Source of the DNA: Brucella sp. BE17
GTDB taxonomy: Bacteria > Pseudomonadota > Alphaproteobacteria > Rhizobiales > Rhizobiaceae
DNA length: 64,000 bases
Assembly (NCBI RefSeq): GCF_039545455.1
Contig: NZ_CP154468.1
Coordinates: 124,001-188,000, forward strand
Direction: 5' to 3'
Part shown: in pieces, positions 1-9,100 of the stretch
How positions within the stretch are numbered: the stretch's first letter is position 1
Layout: the number at the start of each line of letters is the position of its first letter
Notes under the pieces: model-generated
Told to the model about the DNA's origin: nothing
Databases searched by the model: none
Seen by the model: only the letters and a program-made list of their open reading frames with translations
Made by a program: the position numbers and the translations under genes

Positions 1-581
1 TTGCCCGGTTTCAATTTCCGGGCAAGTCGCTTGTGCAGGCCATCGTCACCATGCCGCTGGTGTTGCCGCCGGTTGTGACAGGCTATTTTCTGCTGATCCT
101 TTTTGGCGCACGCGGCGCGCTTGGTGGTCCTTTGCAGGAATGGCTCGGCCTTTCCTTTTCGTTTCGCTGGACAGGCGCGTCATTGGCCGCAGGCGTCATG
201 GCCTTTCCCTTGCTCGTGCGTCCGATAAGGCTATCGATAGAAGGGCTTGATCGTGGGCTTGAAGAAGCAGCCCGTACGCTCGGCGCCAATCGTCTGGTTG
301 CTTTTTTCACCGTCGTTCTGCCACCCTTGTTGCCGGGCGTTCTGGCAGGGGCGGTGCTGGGTTTTGCCAAGGCGTTGGGCGAGTTCGGTGCCACCATCAC
401 TTTTGTTTCCAATATTCCCGGCGAGACGCAAACCCTGTCGCTCGCCATCTATTCGCTATTGCAGACCCCCTCTGGGGATGCGGCTGCACTTCGGTTGATC
501 GCTATCTCGGCCTCGATTTCGATTGCCGCTGTGGTGCTGTCCGAGTGGTTGCAGCGCAGGTTGACGAGGGAGGCGAAATGA
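1..581 (+). CDS. modB: Molybdate ABC transporter permease ModB (5' end outside window)
   Basis: Inner-membrane permease of the molybdate importer, which passes molybdate from the periplasmic ModA protein into the cell. The reading frame is open from base 3 to a TGA at 579-581, so about 192 C-terminal residues are visible and the start lies upstream. The text shows the binding-protein-dependent permease pattern: hydrophobic segments around a cytoplasmic EAA-type loop (EEAARTLGANRLVAFF) followed by LPPLLPGVLAGAVLGFAKALGEFGAT, the ModB form of that motif. Its stop overlaps the ATG of modC (ATGA), so the two are translationally coupled. modA should lie just upstream. The family call is firm because of the modC neighbour. 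Confidence 0.93.
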   Translation, partial: ARFQFPGKSLVQAIVTMPLVLPPVVTGYFLLILFGARGALGGPLQEWLGLSFSFRWTGASLAAGVMAFPLLVRPIRLSIEGLDRGLEEAARTLGANRLVAFFTVVLPPLLPGVLAGAVLGFAKALGEFGATITFVSNIPGETQTLSLAIYSLLQTPSGDAAALRLIAISASISIAAVVLSEWLQRRLTREAK

Positions 582-1657
582 GCGGTCTTGATGTATCAGT
601 TGCCGGTTGCAATGGCAGATTCGCTGTTGAGGCAGATTTTGCTGCCAGCTGGGGTGTTACGGCGCTGTTCGGTCATTCAGGCGCGGGTAAGACCACGCTG
701 CTCAAGATGATTGCCGGAACGCTCAAACCGCAAAGCGGTCGTATCGCAGTGGGGGATTTCACATTATTCGATGCCGATAAAGGCATAGATCTGCGCCCTG
801 AGCAGCGCCGCATCGGCTATGTCTTTCAGGAAGCGCGGCTTTTCCCCCATATGAGCGTGAAGCGCAACTTGACCTATGCCCGCTGGGCCGGGCACAGGAA
901 GAACACCCGCAGTTTTGACGAAGTGGTGGCGCTGCTCGGGATCGATCACCTCCTTAACCGTGCGCCTGCAAGCCTTTCGGGCGGCGAGCGCCAGCGCGTT
1001 GCTATTGGCCGTGCGCTTCTGTCTGATCCGGCTTTACTGTTGCTGGATGAGCCTTTGTCCTCACTCGATCATGCGCGGCGCCAGGAAATCCTGCCCTTTA
1101 TTGAAAAGCTACGTGACGAAAGCCATGTGCCTATTGTCTATGTCAGCCATGAGATTGATGAAGTGGCGCGGCTGGCTGATGAAATCGTGCTGCTTGCGGG
1201 CGGAAAGGTCACGGCAAGCGGCGAGGCGGCTGAAATCTTTCCGTTGATCAATGCGCAGGATGAAGGCGGCGGCGTGCTACTTGAAGGCACTGTCTCATCC
1301 TATGACGAAGCTTATAAACTTGCAGAGATTGATCTAGGCGGCGCGGCATTCCAGTTAAGCGATACAGGCCTCAGGCAGGATATGCATGTGCGGCTGCGCG
1401 TTCGCGCGCGGGATGTCTCTCTTGCGCGAAAAGTGCCTGAAGAAATCAGCATCCGTAATCAACTCCACGTCACAATCACGGCGATTGAGACGGACGATGG
1501 ACCGAACGCCCATGTGATGCTCGATTTTCGTGGACGTCGCCTTGGCGCACGCCTGACAAGGCGCTCCGTCGATGATCTTGGGCTGAACGTTGGTGATAAG
1601 GTGGTGGCGCTTATCAAGGCCGTATCGATTGATCGCGCAGGCATCAGGGAGAAATAA
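578..1657 (+). CDS. modC: Molybdate ABC transporter ATP-binding protein ModC
   Basis: ATPase that powers the ModB permease. About 359 residues. The N-terminal half is an ABC domain: Walker A GHSGAGKTT near residue 30, Q-loop VFQEARLFPHMSV, signature LSGGERQRVAIGRALL, Walker B LLLLDEPLSSLD and the switch histidine in VSHEIDE. The C-terminal third (from about residue 285) carries a TOBE/Mop molybdate-binding domain, which separates ModC from most importer ATPases. I place the start at the ATG at 578 because it overlaps the modB stop and follows GAGGGAGG; a longer frame from 545 would have no such site. Length and order match the usual modABC operon. Confidence 0.95.
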   Translation: MSGLDVSVAGCNGRFAVEADFAASWGVTALFGHSGAGKTTLLKMIAGTLKPQSGRIAVGDFTLFDADKGIDLRPEQRRIGYVFQEARLFPHMSVKRNLTYARWAGHRKNTRSFDEVVALLGIDHLLNRAPASLSGGERQRVAIGRALLSDPALLLLDEPLSSLDHARRQEILPFIEKLRDESHVPIVYVSHEIDEVARLADEIVLLAGGKVTASGEAAEIFPLINAQDEGGGVLLEGTVSSYDEAYKLAEIDLGGAAFQLSDTGLRQDMHVRLRVRARDVSLARKVPEEISIRNQLHVTITAIETDDGPNAHVMLDFRGRRLGARLTRRSVDDLGLNVGDKVVALIKAVSIDRAGIREK

Positions 1658-1731
1658 AACAAGGGCGACGAGCGAAGGGGTTTTCGGCGCTCTACTTTTA
1701 TGCTTCCTGTCTGTGGAGATAGGAAGCAAAG

Positions 1732-2409
1732 ATGACTGATTTGCAGAACTGGACGCGGCGTCCGAGGCCCGAGCGTAAGACATTTGAGGGGCGCTATGCG
1801 CGGCTTGAACCGCTCGATGCGCAAAAGCATGGTGATGAATTGTTCTCTGCATCGACAGTCAAGGATGCAGATCAGCGTTTCACATGGCTGTTTGAGGTCC
1901 CGCCCGTCAATCGCTCCGAATTCGAGCCTTGGCTTGAAAAAGCATCCGAGAGTGAAGACCCGTTGTTTTTTGTCGTGATCGACAAGGCGAGCGGCAAGGT
2001 TGCGGGACGTCAGGCGTTGATGCGCATAGAGCCTGAACATGGCGTCATCGAAATCGGTAATGTTTACTGGGGACCAATGATCTCACGCAGACCGGCTGCG
2101 ACCGAGGCGCAGTTCCTGTTCATGCAGTATATCTTCGATGAGCTCGGCTATCGCCGCTATGAGTGGAAATGCAATGACGACAATGCGCCATCCAAGCGCG
2201 CAGCCGAGCGTTTCGGTTTTCGCCATGAGGGCACATTCCGCCAACATCTTGTGGTTAAGGGCAGAAACCGTGATACAGCATGGTTTTCCGTGCTTGATCA
2301 TGAATGGCCAGCATTAAAACAAGCCTATCTCGCATGGCTTGCATCGGAAAATTTCGCCCAAACGGGCGAGCAGAAGAGAAAACTTGAGGAGTTTCGCAAC
2401 CTTGGCTGA
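1732..2409 (+). CDS. GNAT family N-acetyltransferase (RimJ/RimL-like)
   Basis: Probable acetyl-CoA dependent N-acetyltransferase of 225 residues, similar in layout to the RimL/YjdJ-type GNAT proteins that modify protein N-termini or small amines. The N-terminal RYARLEPLDAQKHGDEL segment and the C-terminal core, where Tyr-Glu-Trp-Lys-Cys is followed by NAPSKRAAERFGFRHEG, match the beta-4/alpha-3 acetyl-CoA binding region of the family. The start ATG follows GATAGGAAGCAAAG, a fair ribosome site. It lies 74 bases after modC, but its product has no evident molybdate role. The true substrate cannot be read from the sequence. Confidence 0.85.
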   Translation: MTDLQNWTRRPRPERKTFEGRYARLEPLDAQKHGDELFSASTVKDADQRFTWLFEVPPVNRSEFEPWLEKASESEDPLFFVVIDKASGKVAGRQALMRIEPEHGVIEIGNVYWGPMISRRPAATEAQFLFMQYIFDELGYRRYEWKCNDDNAPSKRAAERFGFRHEGTFRQHLVVKGRNRDTAWFSVLDHEWPALKQAYLAWLASENFAQTGEQKRKLEEFRNLG

Positions 2410-2608
2410 GCAAAAAAAGAGCAATCCGGCCATTGCCGCTGCAATCATTCTCGTCAGTTTCGGTGTGTTGGGCTATTTTCTGCCCGGTATCATGCTGGCG
2501 CTCGGTGAGCGTTCGCAAGTTGCGGCCGTCATTTTTGCCGTCCTGTTCGTGCTAGGCTTTTTTGCCATCTTCTGGCTGCGTGCACGCCGTCAAAAAAGGA
2601 ACGACTGA
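2402..2608 (+). CDS. Small two-segment membrane protein (68 aa, TTG start)
   Basis: Short hypothetical inner-membrane protein. From a TTG at 2402 it reads LAEQKKSNPAIAAAIILVSF and continues through two hydrophobic segments (about residues 9-30 and 40-60) to a basic tail, WLRARRQKRND. The TTG start is preferred because GAGGAG stands nine bases upstream and the start overlaps the stop of the acetyltransferase gene by eight bases, a typical coupled arrangement. A longer frame from the ATG at 2339 would run 70 bases into the upstream gene and has no site. No function can be assigned; the pairing with the GNAT gene suggests co-expression only. Confidence 0.7.
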   Translation: MAEQKKSNPAIAAAIILVSFGVLGYFLPGIMLALGERSQVAAVIFAVLFVLGFFAIFWLRARRQKRND

Positions 2609-2615
2609 TTGTCTT

Positions 2616-3254
2616 TCAGTGCAGATCCTTGGTGTAGACGAATTTCGGCATGCTCCAGTTAAAGCGAAGTGCAAGCAGGCGGAGGCCAAGGCCGATCGTC
2701 ATTGCCGTGAAGGCAGCAGGGCCTTGCGCAAAATCCAGATGAATGCCACCGATATAGATCAGGCCCGTCACAACCGATACAGTCGCATAAAGCTCGGATC
2801 GGAAAAGCAGTGGCACCTCGTTGCAAAGCACATCCCGCAAAACGCCGCCGACACAGCCGGTGATCATGCCTGCAGCGATCACTACGATGATCGGCATGTT
2901 CATGCCAAGCGCCACGCCGCAGCCGATGACCGTGAACACGACGAGGCCTATGGCATCGAGAAACAGGAAGATTTGCCTGAGCCGATGCATGTAGCGAGCG
3001 ACGATAATGGTTGCGAGCGCAGCAAAGCCGGTAATCACCAGATAGCTTGGATGTGCTACCCATGACAGCGGATGATGGTCGAGCAGCACGTCGCGCACCG
3101 AACCGCCACCAAGGGCTGTGATGCAGCCAAGCAAGAACACGCCGATCCAGTCCATTTCGCGTCGACCGGCGGCAAGTGCCGCCGTCATCGCTTCGGCTAC
3201 AATCGCTGTCATATAAAGATAGTGGATCAGTGCTTCGCTTTCGCTGCCGCCCAT
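2616..3254 (-). CDS. Trimeric intracellular cation (TRIC) channel family protein
   Basis: Integral membrane protein of 212 residues in the family once called UPF0126/YadS, whose bacterial and archaeal members form trimeric potassium-permeable channels. Seven hydrophobic segments can be seen. The two internally repeated signature motifs are present: GGGSVRD at residues 49-55 and GGVLRD at 136-141, in matching positions of the two three-helix repeats. GGAG stands ten bases before the ATG. It is convergent with the small membrane protein gene, only seven bases from its stop. The upstream region carries an unusual G-rich hairpin (see 3339-3380). Physiological role in bacteria is unclear. Confidence 0.9.
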   Translation of the reverse strand: MGGSESEALIHYLYMTAIVAEAMTAALAAGRREMDWIGVFLLGCITALGGGSVRDVLLDHHPLSWVAHPSYLVITGFAALATIIVARYMHRLRQIFLFLDAIGLVVFTVIGCGVALGMNMPIIVVIAAGMITGCVGGVLRDVLCNEVPLLFRSELYATVSVVTGLIYIGGIHLDFAQGPAAFTAMTIGLGLRLLALRFNWSMPKFVYTKDLH

Positions 3255-3338
3255 CGCGGAAATTCTCCATGCAATTGTTGCGGGCGGTTTACCATCTTTT
3301 GGGAGGCGAAGGTCAATTTTGCGGCATTGACAAAATAA

Positions 3339-3380
3339 CCGCCTCGCGTTTGGGCGGGGGGGCTTGGGGACGCGAGGCGG
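3339..3380. repeat. Perfect 11-bp inverted repeat enclosing a G-quadruplex motif
   Basis: CCGCCTCGCGT at 3339-3349 is matched by its exact reverse complement at 3370-3380. The 20-base loop on the + strand contains runs of three, seven and four G separated by C and CTT (3352-3369), which satisfies a four-tract G-quadruplex pattern when the seven-G run is split. It sits about 85-125 bases upstream of the TRIC start codon, with the G-rich strand being the template for that gene. Confidence 0.75.
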
Positions 3381-3415
3381 GCGAGCTCTCAGGAGTGCAC
3401 GCCAAAGGAAAATGG

Positions 3416-3439
3416 GGTTTTAAAAACAATTTTAAAACC
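3416..3439. repeat. A+T-rich perfect hairpin, 10-bp stem and 4-base loop
   Basis: GGTTTTAAAA at 3416-3425 and TTTTAAAACC at 3430-3439 are exact reverse complements around an ACAA loop. There is no T-run that would make it a simple terminator in either direction, although each arm itself holds TTTTAAAA. It lies 36 bases from the G-rich hairpin, so the two may be parts of one structured element. Confidence 0.6.
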
Positions 3440-3848
3440 AACAAAGGGTTCCAGTCTGAAAGATAGCGTGAACGGAGGCTGATTTCATAGGAATTATAAG
3501 GCAATAAGCGCCTCAATCATGCTTTGCCAGCGAGTATGAACGATTGTGGAAATCGTAATATTTCTCCCACGTGCTTCAGAATTTGTCGGCAATTGCGTGT
3601 TTTTTTTGAATGCTTTTTTGATTATGCGGGCAGGTTTAAGCGCGATTTGAATGAAGATCGACCTCCGCAGCGACCGTTGTGCATTGCTGTATTAAAAATT
3701 GAGCAAGACCAACCTCGACGCTGATTTCTTCTGTGGAAGATGGCAATGCGCCAGCTTGGAGCCTTATTCTTCGTTTACGATCAGCGCAGTGAGTCGATGT
3801 TGCGTCCGACCGGCATCCCACGGGTTGCGTGACGAGTTCCACACAGAA

Positions 3849-3864
3849 TTAACCATCTGTTAAC
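3849..3864 (+). promoter_or_regulatory. CtrA-type binding box upstream of minC
   Basis: TTAACCATCTGTTAAC reads as TTAA-N7-TTAAC, the full CtrA consensus of alphaproteobacteria, 42 bases before the minC start. From general knowledge, minC has been reported as a target of the cell-cycle regulator CtrA in Brucella abortus, which fits. Binding here is inferred from the motif alone. Confidence 0.8.
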
Positions 3865-3905
3865 CATTCCGCATATAGACCCATATAAACAGATTTTTAA
3901 CGAAG

Positions 3906-4640
3906 ATGAATCAAGTGCTAACACAATCTCGTCCGATCCGTTTGAAAGGGCGCTCCTTTCTGGCGCTAGTGCTCTCGCCGGAATTGCCGCTCGATGGCTG
4001 GCTGGACAGGCTGGATGATCTTGCAGCGCGTTCCGCAGGCTTTTTCCTCAATCGGCCGGTAGTGCTCGATCTGGAAAATCTGGCGATCGAGCGCGGGCAA
4101 TTGCTGGAGCTGCTCGAAAACCTCACCCGGCGCAATGTCTGGGTAACAGGCTTCGAGGGCGCGCGTCCGTCCCTTCTGGGGCCGGGAATGCCGCCTGCGT
4201 TGCGTGGCGGGCAAACGGTCGCGGATTTTACACCGGAAGTCACCGAACCGGTGGCTGAAAGCAAACCTGCGGCCCCGGCAGCACCCGCTGCTGTTCAGCT
4301 CGTCAAGGCTGTGCCCTCGATGGTGGTGACGGAGCCGGTACGTTCGGGGCAGTCCATCTATTTTCCTGATGGTGATGTCACCGTGGTCGGTTCAGTTGCT
4401 TCTGGGGCGGAAATTGTGGCGGGCGGTTCGATCCATGTTTATGGCGCGCTGCGTGGTCGCGCGATGGCCGGCACTTCCGGCAATGCCAATGCGCGCATTT
4501 TCTGCCGCAAGATGGAAGCCGAACTGGTGGCGATAGACGGTCTTTACAAGACCGCCGAGGATATGGAACAGGGCTTGCGTGGTCAGGCGGTGCAGCTCTG
4601 GCTCGATGGTGATTACATGCGGGCGGAAACGCTCGGCTAA
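3906..4640 (+). CDS. minC: Septum site-determining protein MinC
   Basis: Inhibitor of FtsZ assembly that, carried by MinD, stops division away from mid-cell. 244 residues. The N-terminal domain (about 1-105) starts with IRLKGRSFLALVLSPE; an Ala/Pro-rich linker (residues about 115-140) follows; the C-terminal beta-helix dimer domain (about 145-244) shows the family pattern VRSGQSIYFPDGDVTVVGSV and GSIHVYGALRGRAMAG. First gene of minCDE, but separated from minD by 164 bases that hold a palindromic repeat. A CtrA box lies upstream. The ribosome site before the ATG is weak (CGAAG). Confidence 0.96.
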   Translation: MNQVLTQSRPIRLKGRSFLALVLSPELPLDGWLDRLDDLAARSAGFFLNRPVVLDLENLAIERGQLLELLENLTRRNVWVTGFEGARPSLLGPGMPPALRGGQTVADFTPEVTEPVAESKPAAPAAPAAVQLVKAVPSMVVTEPVRSGQSIYFPDGDVTVVGSVASGAEIVAGGSIHVYGALRGRAMAGTSGNANARIFCRKMEAELVAIDGLYKTAEDMEQGLRGQAVQLWLDGDYMRAETLG

Positions 4641-4739
4641 AGCATAATCCGATCACAGTGAAACCAAGATCGATAAGGTTATGCTTCAGGTCAAGGTGTG
4701 AGAGCGCCGATCCGATAATATCAGATCGAGAGTTACTCT
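4640..4739. repeat. Palindromic intergenic repeat, copy A (between minC and minD)
   Basis: About 100 bases closely resembling the element at 18516-18618. Shared parts include GATCGATAAGRTTATGCTT, AGAGCG/ACGCGCC and ATATCAGATCGA. Internal arms AAGCATAA (4640-4647) and TTATGCTT (4679-4686) can pair. Such short mosaic palindromes are common between genes in Brucella and Ochrobactrum. It starts immediately at the minC stop codon. Confidence 0.75.
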
Positions 4740-4804
4740 AAAAAATTCATGTCCGGTTGGGCGGGCACAATTATCAAGGCGAGCGGGAGCTACAGGAGAA
4801 TAAT

Positions 4805-5620
4805 ATGGCGAAAGTGATTGTTGTAACTTCCGGCAAGGGTGGCGTTGGCAAGACGACGTCCTCGGCTGCACTTGGCGCGGCTCTTGCGCAGCGCAACGAG
4901 AAGACGGCCGTTATCGATTTCGATGTCGGCTTGCGCAATCTTGACCTCGTCATGGGTGCCGAACGCCGCGTCGTCTATGATCTGGTCAATGTCATTCAGG
5001 GCGATGCCAAGCTCTCGCAGGCGCTCATTCGTGACAAGCGTCTCGACACTCTTTATCTCCTGCCCGCCTCCCAGACCCGCGACAAGGACAACCTGACCAC
5101 CGAAGGCGTGGATCGGGTGATCGAAGAGCTGAAGAAGGACTTTGACTGGATCATCTGTGACAGCCCCGCCGGTATCGAGCGTGGTGCGACCCTTGCCATG
5201 CGTCATGCCGACATCGCCGTAGTGGTCACCAATCCGGAAGTTTCGTCGGTACGCGATTCCGACCGCATCATCGGGCTTCTTGATGCCAAGACGCTGAAGG
5301 CCGAAAATGGTGAGCGCGTTGAAAAGCATCTGCTTCTCACGCGCTACGATCCGCTGCGCGCCGAGCGCGGCGATATGCTCAAGGTTGAAGACGTCCTTGA
5401 AATTCTGTCGATCCCGCTTTTGGGCATCATCCCTGAAAGTCAGGATGTGCTGCGTGCATCTAATATTGGTTCTCCGGTGACGCTTGCAGACCAGCGCAGC
5501 GCGCCGGCAATTGCCTATCTGGATGCAGCCCGCCGCCTGGCGGGAGAAGAGGTTGCCATGACAGTGCCCTCGGAAAAGCGCAGTCTTCTTGGCAAGATTT
5601 TCGGAAGGAGAGCGGCATGA
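4805..5620 (+). CDS. minD: Septum site-determining ATPase MinD
   Basis: Membrane-associated ATPase that recruits MinC and is cycled by MinE. 271 residues. The deviant Walker A loop KGGVGKT lies at residues 11-17 with the signature lysine K11; the switch and Walker B parts appear as [10 protein letters not shown] and [10 protein letters not shown]. The C-terminal segment [11 protein letters not shown] is the amphipathic membrane-targeting helix. Start chosen at the ATG at 4805 because CAGGAGA stands just upstream; the frame is open 16 codons further but without a site. Its last codon overlaps minE (ATGA). Confidence 0.97.
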   Translation: MAKVIVVTSGKGGVGKTTSSAALGAALAQRNEKTAVIDFDVGLRNLDLVMGAERRVVYDLVNVIQGDAKLSQALIRDKRLDTLYLLPASQTRDKDNLTTEGVDRVIEELKKDFDWIICDSPAGIERGATLAMRHADIAVVVTNPEVSSVRDSDRIIGLLDAKTLKAENGERVEKHLLLTRYDPLRAERGDMLKVEDVLEILSIPLLGIIPESQDVLRASNIGSPVTLADQRSAPAIAYLDAARRLAGEEVAMTVPSEKRSLLGKIFGRRAA

Positions 5621-5892
5621 GCCTGTTTCGTTTCTTCACCCGGCAGCCGTCCGCGCCCCAGGCGCGCGAACGCTTGCAGGTTCTTCTCGCTCATGAGAGG
5701 GCGTCGGAGGGACATTCTGATCTGGTTGGGGTGCTGCGTGAGGAAATCCTCGCCGTTATCGCCAAACACATCCAGATCGATCGCGACAAGGTCAGCGTGA
5801 AAATGGACCGGGGGGAACATATGTCGACGCTGGAAGTCGATATCGAACTGCCGCTCAAGGCAGGTAAGCAGGCGGGCGTCCGCGCTGCCTGA
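5617..5892 (+). CDS. minE: Cell division topological specificity factor MinE
   Basis: Small regulator (91 residues) that stimulates MinD ATPase and sets the pole-to-pole oscillation. The N-terminal [20 protein letters not shown] region includes the membrane-contact segment; the anti-MinCD part is [13 protein letters not shown]; the C-terminal topological specificity domain is [20 protein letters not shown] and the following beta strands. Translationally coupled to minD by a four-base overlap. Length is typical of the family. Confidence 0.97.
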   Translation: MSLFRFFTRQPSAPQARERLQVLLAHERASEGHSDLVGVLREEILAVIAKHIQIDRDKVSVKMDRGEHMSTLEVDIELPLKAGKQAGVRAA

Positions 5893-5926
5893 TATTTTCA
5901 ATCGGGGGAAAATGGAGGGAAATTCC

Positions 5927-6097
5927 ATGAACCGCGGTACACTTCTTATCCGCTTGAAGGAACTTCAGGAACTGCCAAAGTTCGAGAAGCGGGATATTTG
6001 CTCGGTCAGTTCGTTTCTGCCTCTGGAAGCGCTGGCAGAACATGTCAGGGTCTGCGAGGAAGCGGCCGGCGTAGAACATAAAAGGCAGGATCGTTGA
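5927..6097 (+). CDS. Hypothetical protein, 56 aa, downstream of minE
   Basis: Short frame starting at the ATG at 5927 (GGAGGG eight bases upstream), 34 bases after minE. It reads MNRGTLLIRLKELQELPKFE and is rich in charged residues with two cysteines and no membrane segment or signal peptide. I recognise no family. The good ribosome site, position in the min operon and the shared terminator at 6162-6193 favour a real gene; short length keeps confidence low. Confidence 0.45.
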   Translation: MNRGTLLIRLKELQELPKFEKRDICSVSSFLPLEALAEHVRVCEEAAGVEHKRQDR

Positions 6098-6161
6098 TGC
6101 TGCCATTTGGTTGGCTGATGAGGTTATCATTTGCCTGAATCATTGAGATGTATTCTGCTTT

Positions 6162-6193
6162 AAAAGAGCCCTCGCTTGCGCGAGGGCTCTTTT
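6162..6193. terminator. Bidirectional rho-independent terminator
   Basis: Perfect 14-bp stem: AAAAGAGCCCTCGC at 6162-6175 and its complement at 6180-6193 around a TTGC loop, with T-runs on both strands. It separates the min operon from the convergent bepG gene, which ends four bases further on. Confidence 0.92.
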
Positions 6194-6196
6194 GGC

Positions 6197-9100
6197 TTAG
6201 TGGTTTGCTGCCAGATGGGGTGCTTCTATTTTCGCTCCCGCATGTTTGAGCGGACGCTCGCCGCTTAATTTGCGGATCAACACATAGAAGACCGGTGTCA
6301 TGAAGATGCCGAACGCCGTCACGCCGATCATGCCGGCAAATACCGCAACACCCATGGCCGAGCGCATTTCCGCACCCGCCCCGGTCGACATGACCAGGGG
6401 AAGGACGCCCATGATGAAGGCCATGGAGGTCATGAGGATCGGGCGCAGGCGCAAACGGCTTGCCTCGACCGCTGCCTCGACAACGCTTCGCCCCGACAGT
6501 TCCAGCTCGCGGGCAAATTCGACGATCAGGATTGCGTTCTTCGCCGATAGCCCCACCAGCACGATCAGCCCTATCTGGGTGAAGACGTTGTTGTCACCGC
6601 CTGTCAGCCAGACGCCAATGAGTGCAGCCATGATACCCATTGGCACAATCAGAATGATCGATAGCGGCAGGGCGAGACTTTCATATTGGGCGGCCAACAC
6701 CAGATAGACGAGCAGTAAGGCAAGCGGGAAAACGAGCATACCTGAATTGCCGGCAAGGATCTGCTGATAGGTCAGATCCGTCCATTCATAGGCGATGCCG
6801 GGTGGCAGCGTCTCCTCTGCAATACGCTCGATTGCCGCCTGAGCCTGACCAGACGAAAAACCGGGCGCGGCATTGCCGTTGATGTCGGCGGAAAGAAAAC
6901 CATTATAACGGATTGCCCGCTCGGCCCCGACCGTCTGGTCAACTTTCAGGAGTGCGGACAGCGGAATCATCTCGCCCGATTGTGAGCGCACCTTCAATTT
7001 GCCGATATCCTCCGCATGACTGCGGTAATCAGCATCTGCCTGTACGCGTACGCTATAGGTGCGGCCAAACGCGTTGAAGTCGTTGACATAGAGCGAGCCT
7101 AGATAGATCTGCAATGTCTCGAAAACATCGGTGACGGCAACGCCCAGCTGACGCGCCTTGACACGATCAAGATCGGCGTAAAGCTGTGGCACGTTGATCT
7201 GATAACTGGAATAAAGACCTGCCAGCTCGGGCGTCTGATAGGCCTTGGCAAGAAAAGCCTTGGTAGCCTCGTCGAGCGCGCCGAACCCAAGTCCGTTGCG
7301 ATCTTCAAGCTGCAATTTGAAACCGCCCGTCGTTCCAAGTCCTTGAACCGGTGGCGGCGGGAACATGGCGATAAAAGCTTCCTGAATGGCCCCGAACTGC
7401 TGGTTCAGCTCCGTGGTGATCGCATCGGCGGAAAGTTCTGGCGTCGTACGCTCCTCGAACGGTTTCAGCGTCACGAAGACGACACCGGCATTGGAGGAAT
7501 TGGTGAACCCGTTGATTGAAAGACCGGGGAAGGCCAGCGCGTGGGCGACGCCTGGATGCTTAAGCGCGATGTCGCTCATACTGCGGATTACGTCTTCGGT
7601 GCGATCGAGCGTGGCCGCATCTGGCAATTGCGCAAAGCCGATTAGATACTGCTTGTCTTGTGCTGGCACGAAACCGCCGGGCACCGCGCGGAAGAGGACG
7701 AATGTGATGCCGATCATGACGATATAGACGCCCATGACCAAGGACTTTCGCGAAAGAATGCTGCCGACGCCGCGCCCATAGGCTTCCGAGCTTGCACCGA
7801 AGAAGCGGTTGAAGCCGCGGAAAAACCAACCGAATAGTTTGTCCATGGCGCGGGTCAACCAATCCTTGGGCGCATCATGGCCACGCAGCAAAAGTGCTGC
7901 GAGAGCAGGCGACAAGGTGAGCGAGTTGATCGCCGAAATGACTGTCGATATGGCGATGGTCAGTGCGAACTGTCGGTAGAACTGGCCCGTCAGGCCTGTG
8001 ATGAAGGCGAGCGGCACGAAAACTGCAACCAGCACCAGCGCGATGGCGATGATGGGGCCCGATACTTCCTGCATGGCCTTGTATGTCGCTTGCACCGGCG
8101 ACAGGCCCTGTTCGATGTTGCGCTCGACATTTTCCACCACAACGATGGCGTCATCGACCACGATACCGATGGCAAGTACCAGACCAAACAGGCTGAGCGC
8201 ATTGATCGAGAAGCCGAACACATACATGACCGCAAAGGTGCCGACGATGGAAACGGGAACCGCCACCAGTGGGATGATCGACGCACGCCATGTCTGGAGG
8301 AACATGATCACCACGATCACCACCAGAACAATGGCTTCGAGCAGGGTGTGAATGACCGATTCGATTGACGCTTTCACGAATTCCGTCGTGTCATAGACGA
8401 TGTCGAAATCAACGCCTTCCGGCATGGTCTTCTTCAGATCGGCCATGGCTTCGTGAATGTTCTGCGAGATATCGAGCGCATTGGAACCGGGTGCCTGAAA
8501 TACACCCATGCCCACAGCTGATTTATTGTCGAGAAGTGAACGCAGCGAATAATCCGCAGCACCCATTTCCACGCGCGCTACATCACCAAGCCGCGTGATC
8601 TCACCTTCATTTCCCGATTTGACGACGATCTCGGCAAATTCTTCCGGAGTTTGCAGGCGGCCCTGCGCATTGACGGAAAGCTGGAGGTCGAGTTCCGATG
8701 TAGACGGCGAAGCTCCGATTACGCCTGCTGCGGCCTGCACATTTTGCTGGCGGATGGCATTGGCGATATCGCTTGCGGAAAGTCCGCGTTCGGCGGCTTT
8801 CTGTGGATCGATCCACACGCGCATGGAATAGTCGCCGCCGCCAAAAATCTGCACCTGACCGACGCCGGGAATGCGCGCAAGACGATCCTTGACGTTGAGG
8901 ACGGCATAATTGCGCAGATAGTTGACGTCATACTGGCCGTTGGGCGAAATGAGGTGAACGACGAGGGTAAGGTCGGGCGAGCTTTTGGCGGTGGTAACGC
9001 CGAGCGTGCGGACTTCCGCAGGCAAACGGGGCTCGGCCTGCGAAAGGCGGTTTTGCACCAGCTGCTGCGCCTGATCGGGATCGGTGCCGAGCTCAAACGT

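Larger units (their letters stand above)
3255..3905. other. 650-bp intergenic region between the TRIC gene and minC
   Basis: No convincing protein gene is present; an open frame at 3524-3724 lacks a ribosome site and any recognisable motif. The region holds two strong hairpins (3339-3380 and 3416-3439), a low-GC stretch from about 3540 to 3640, and the minC promoter region with a CtrA-type box at 3849-3864. Divergent transcription of TRIC and minC must start in this interval. An untranslated RNA around the hairpins is possible but I cannot show one. Confidence 0.6.

Noticed and set aside
545..577. N-terminal extension of modC to a GTG at 545
   Set aside because: It runs deep into modB, lacks a ribosome site, and the ATG at 578 overlaps the modB stop in the usual coupled way.
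3524..3724. 66-codon frame upstream of minC
   Set aside because: No ribosome site, no motif, unlike codon use of neighbours; treated as non-coding.
7877..8368. Long frames antisense to bepG (also 8651-9334 and 9555-10655 over bepF)
   Set aside because: They arise from codon bias on the opposite strand; composition rich in His, Arg and Asp with no motifs.
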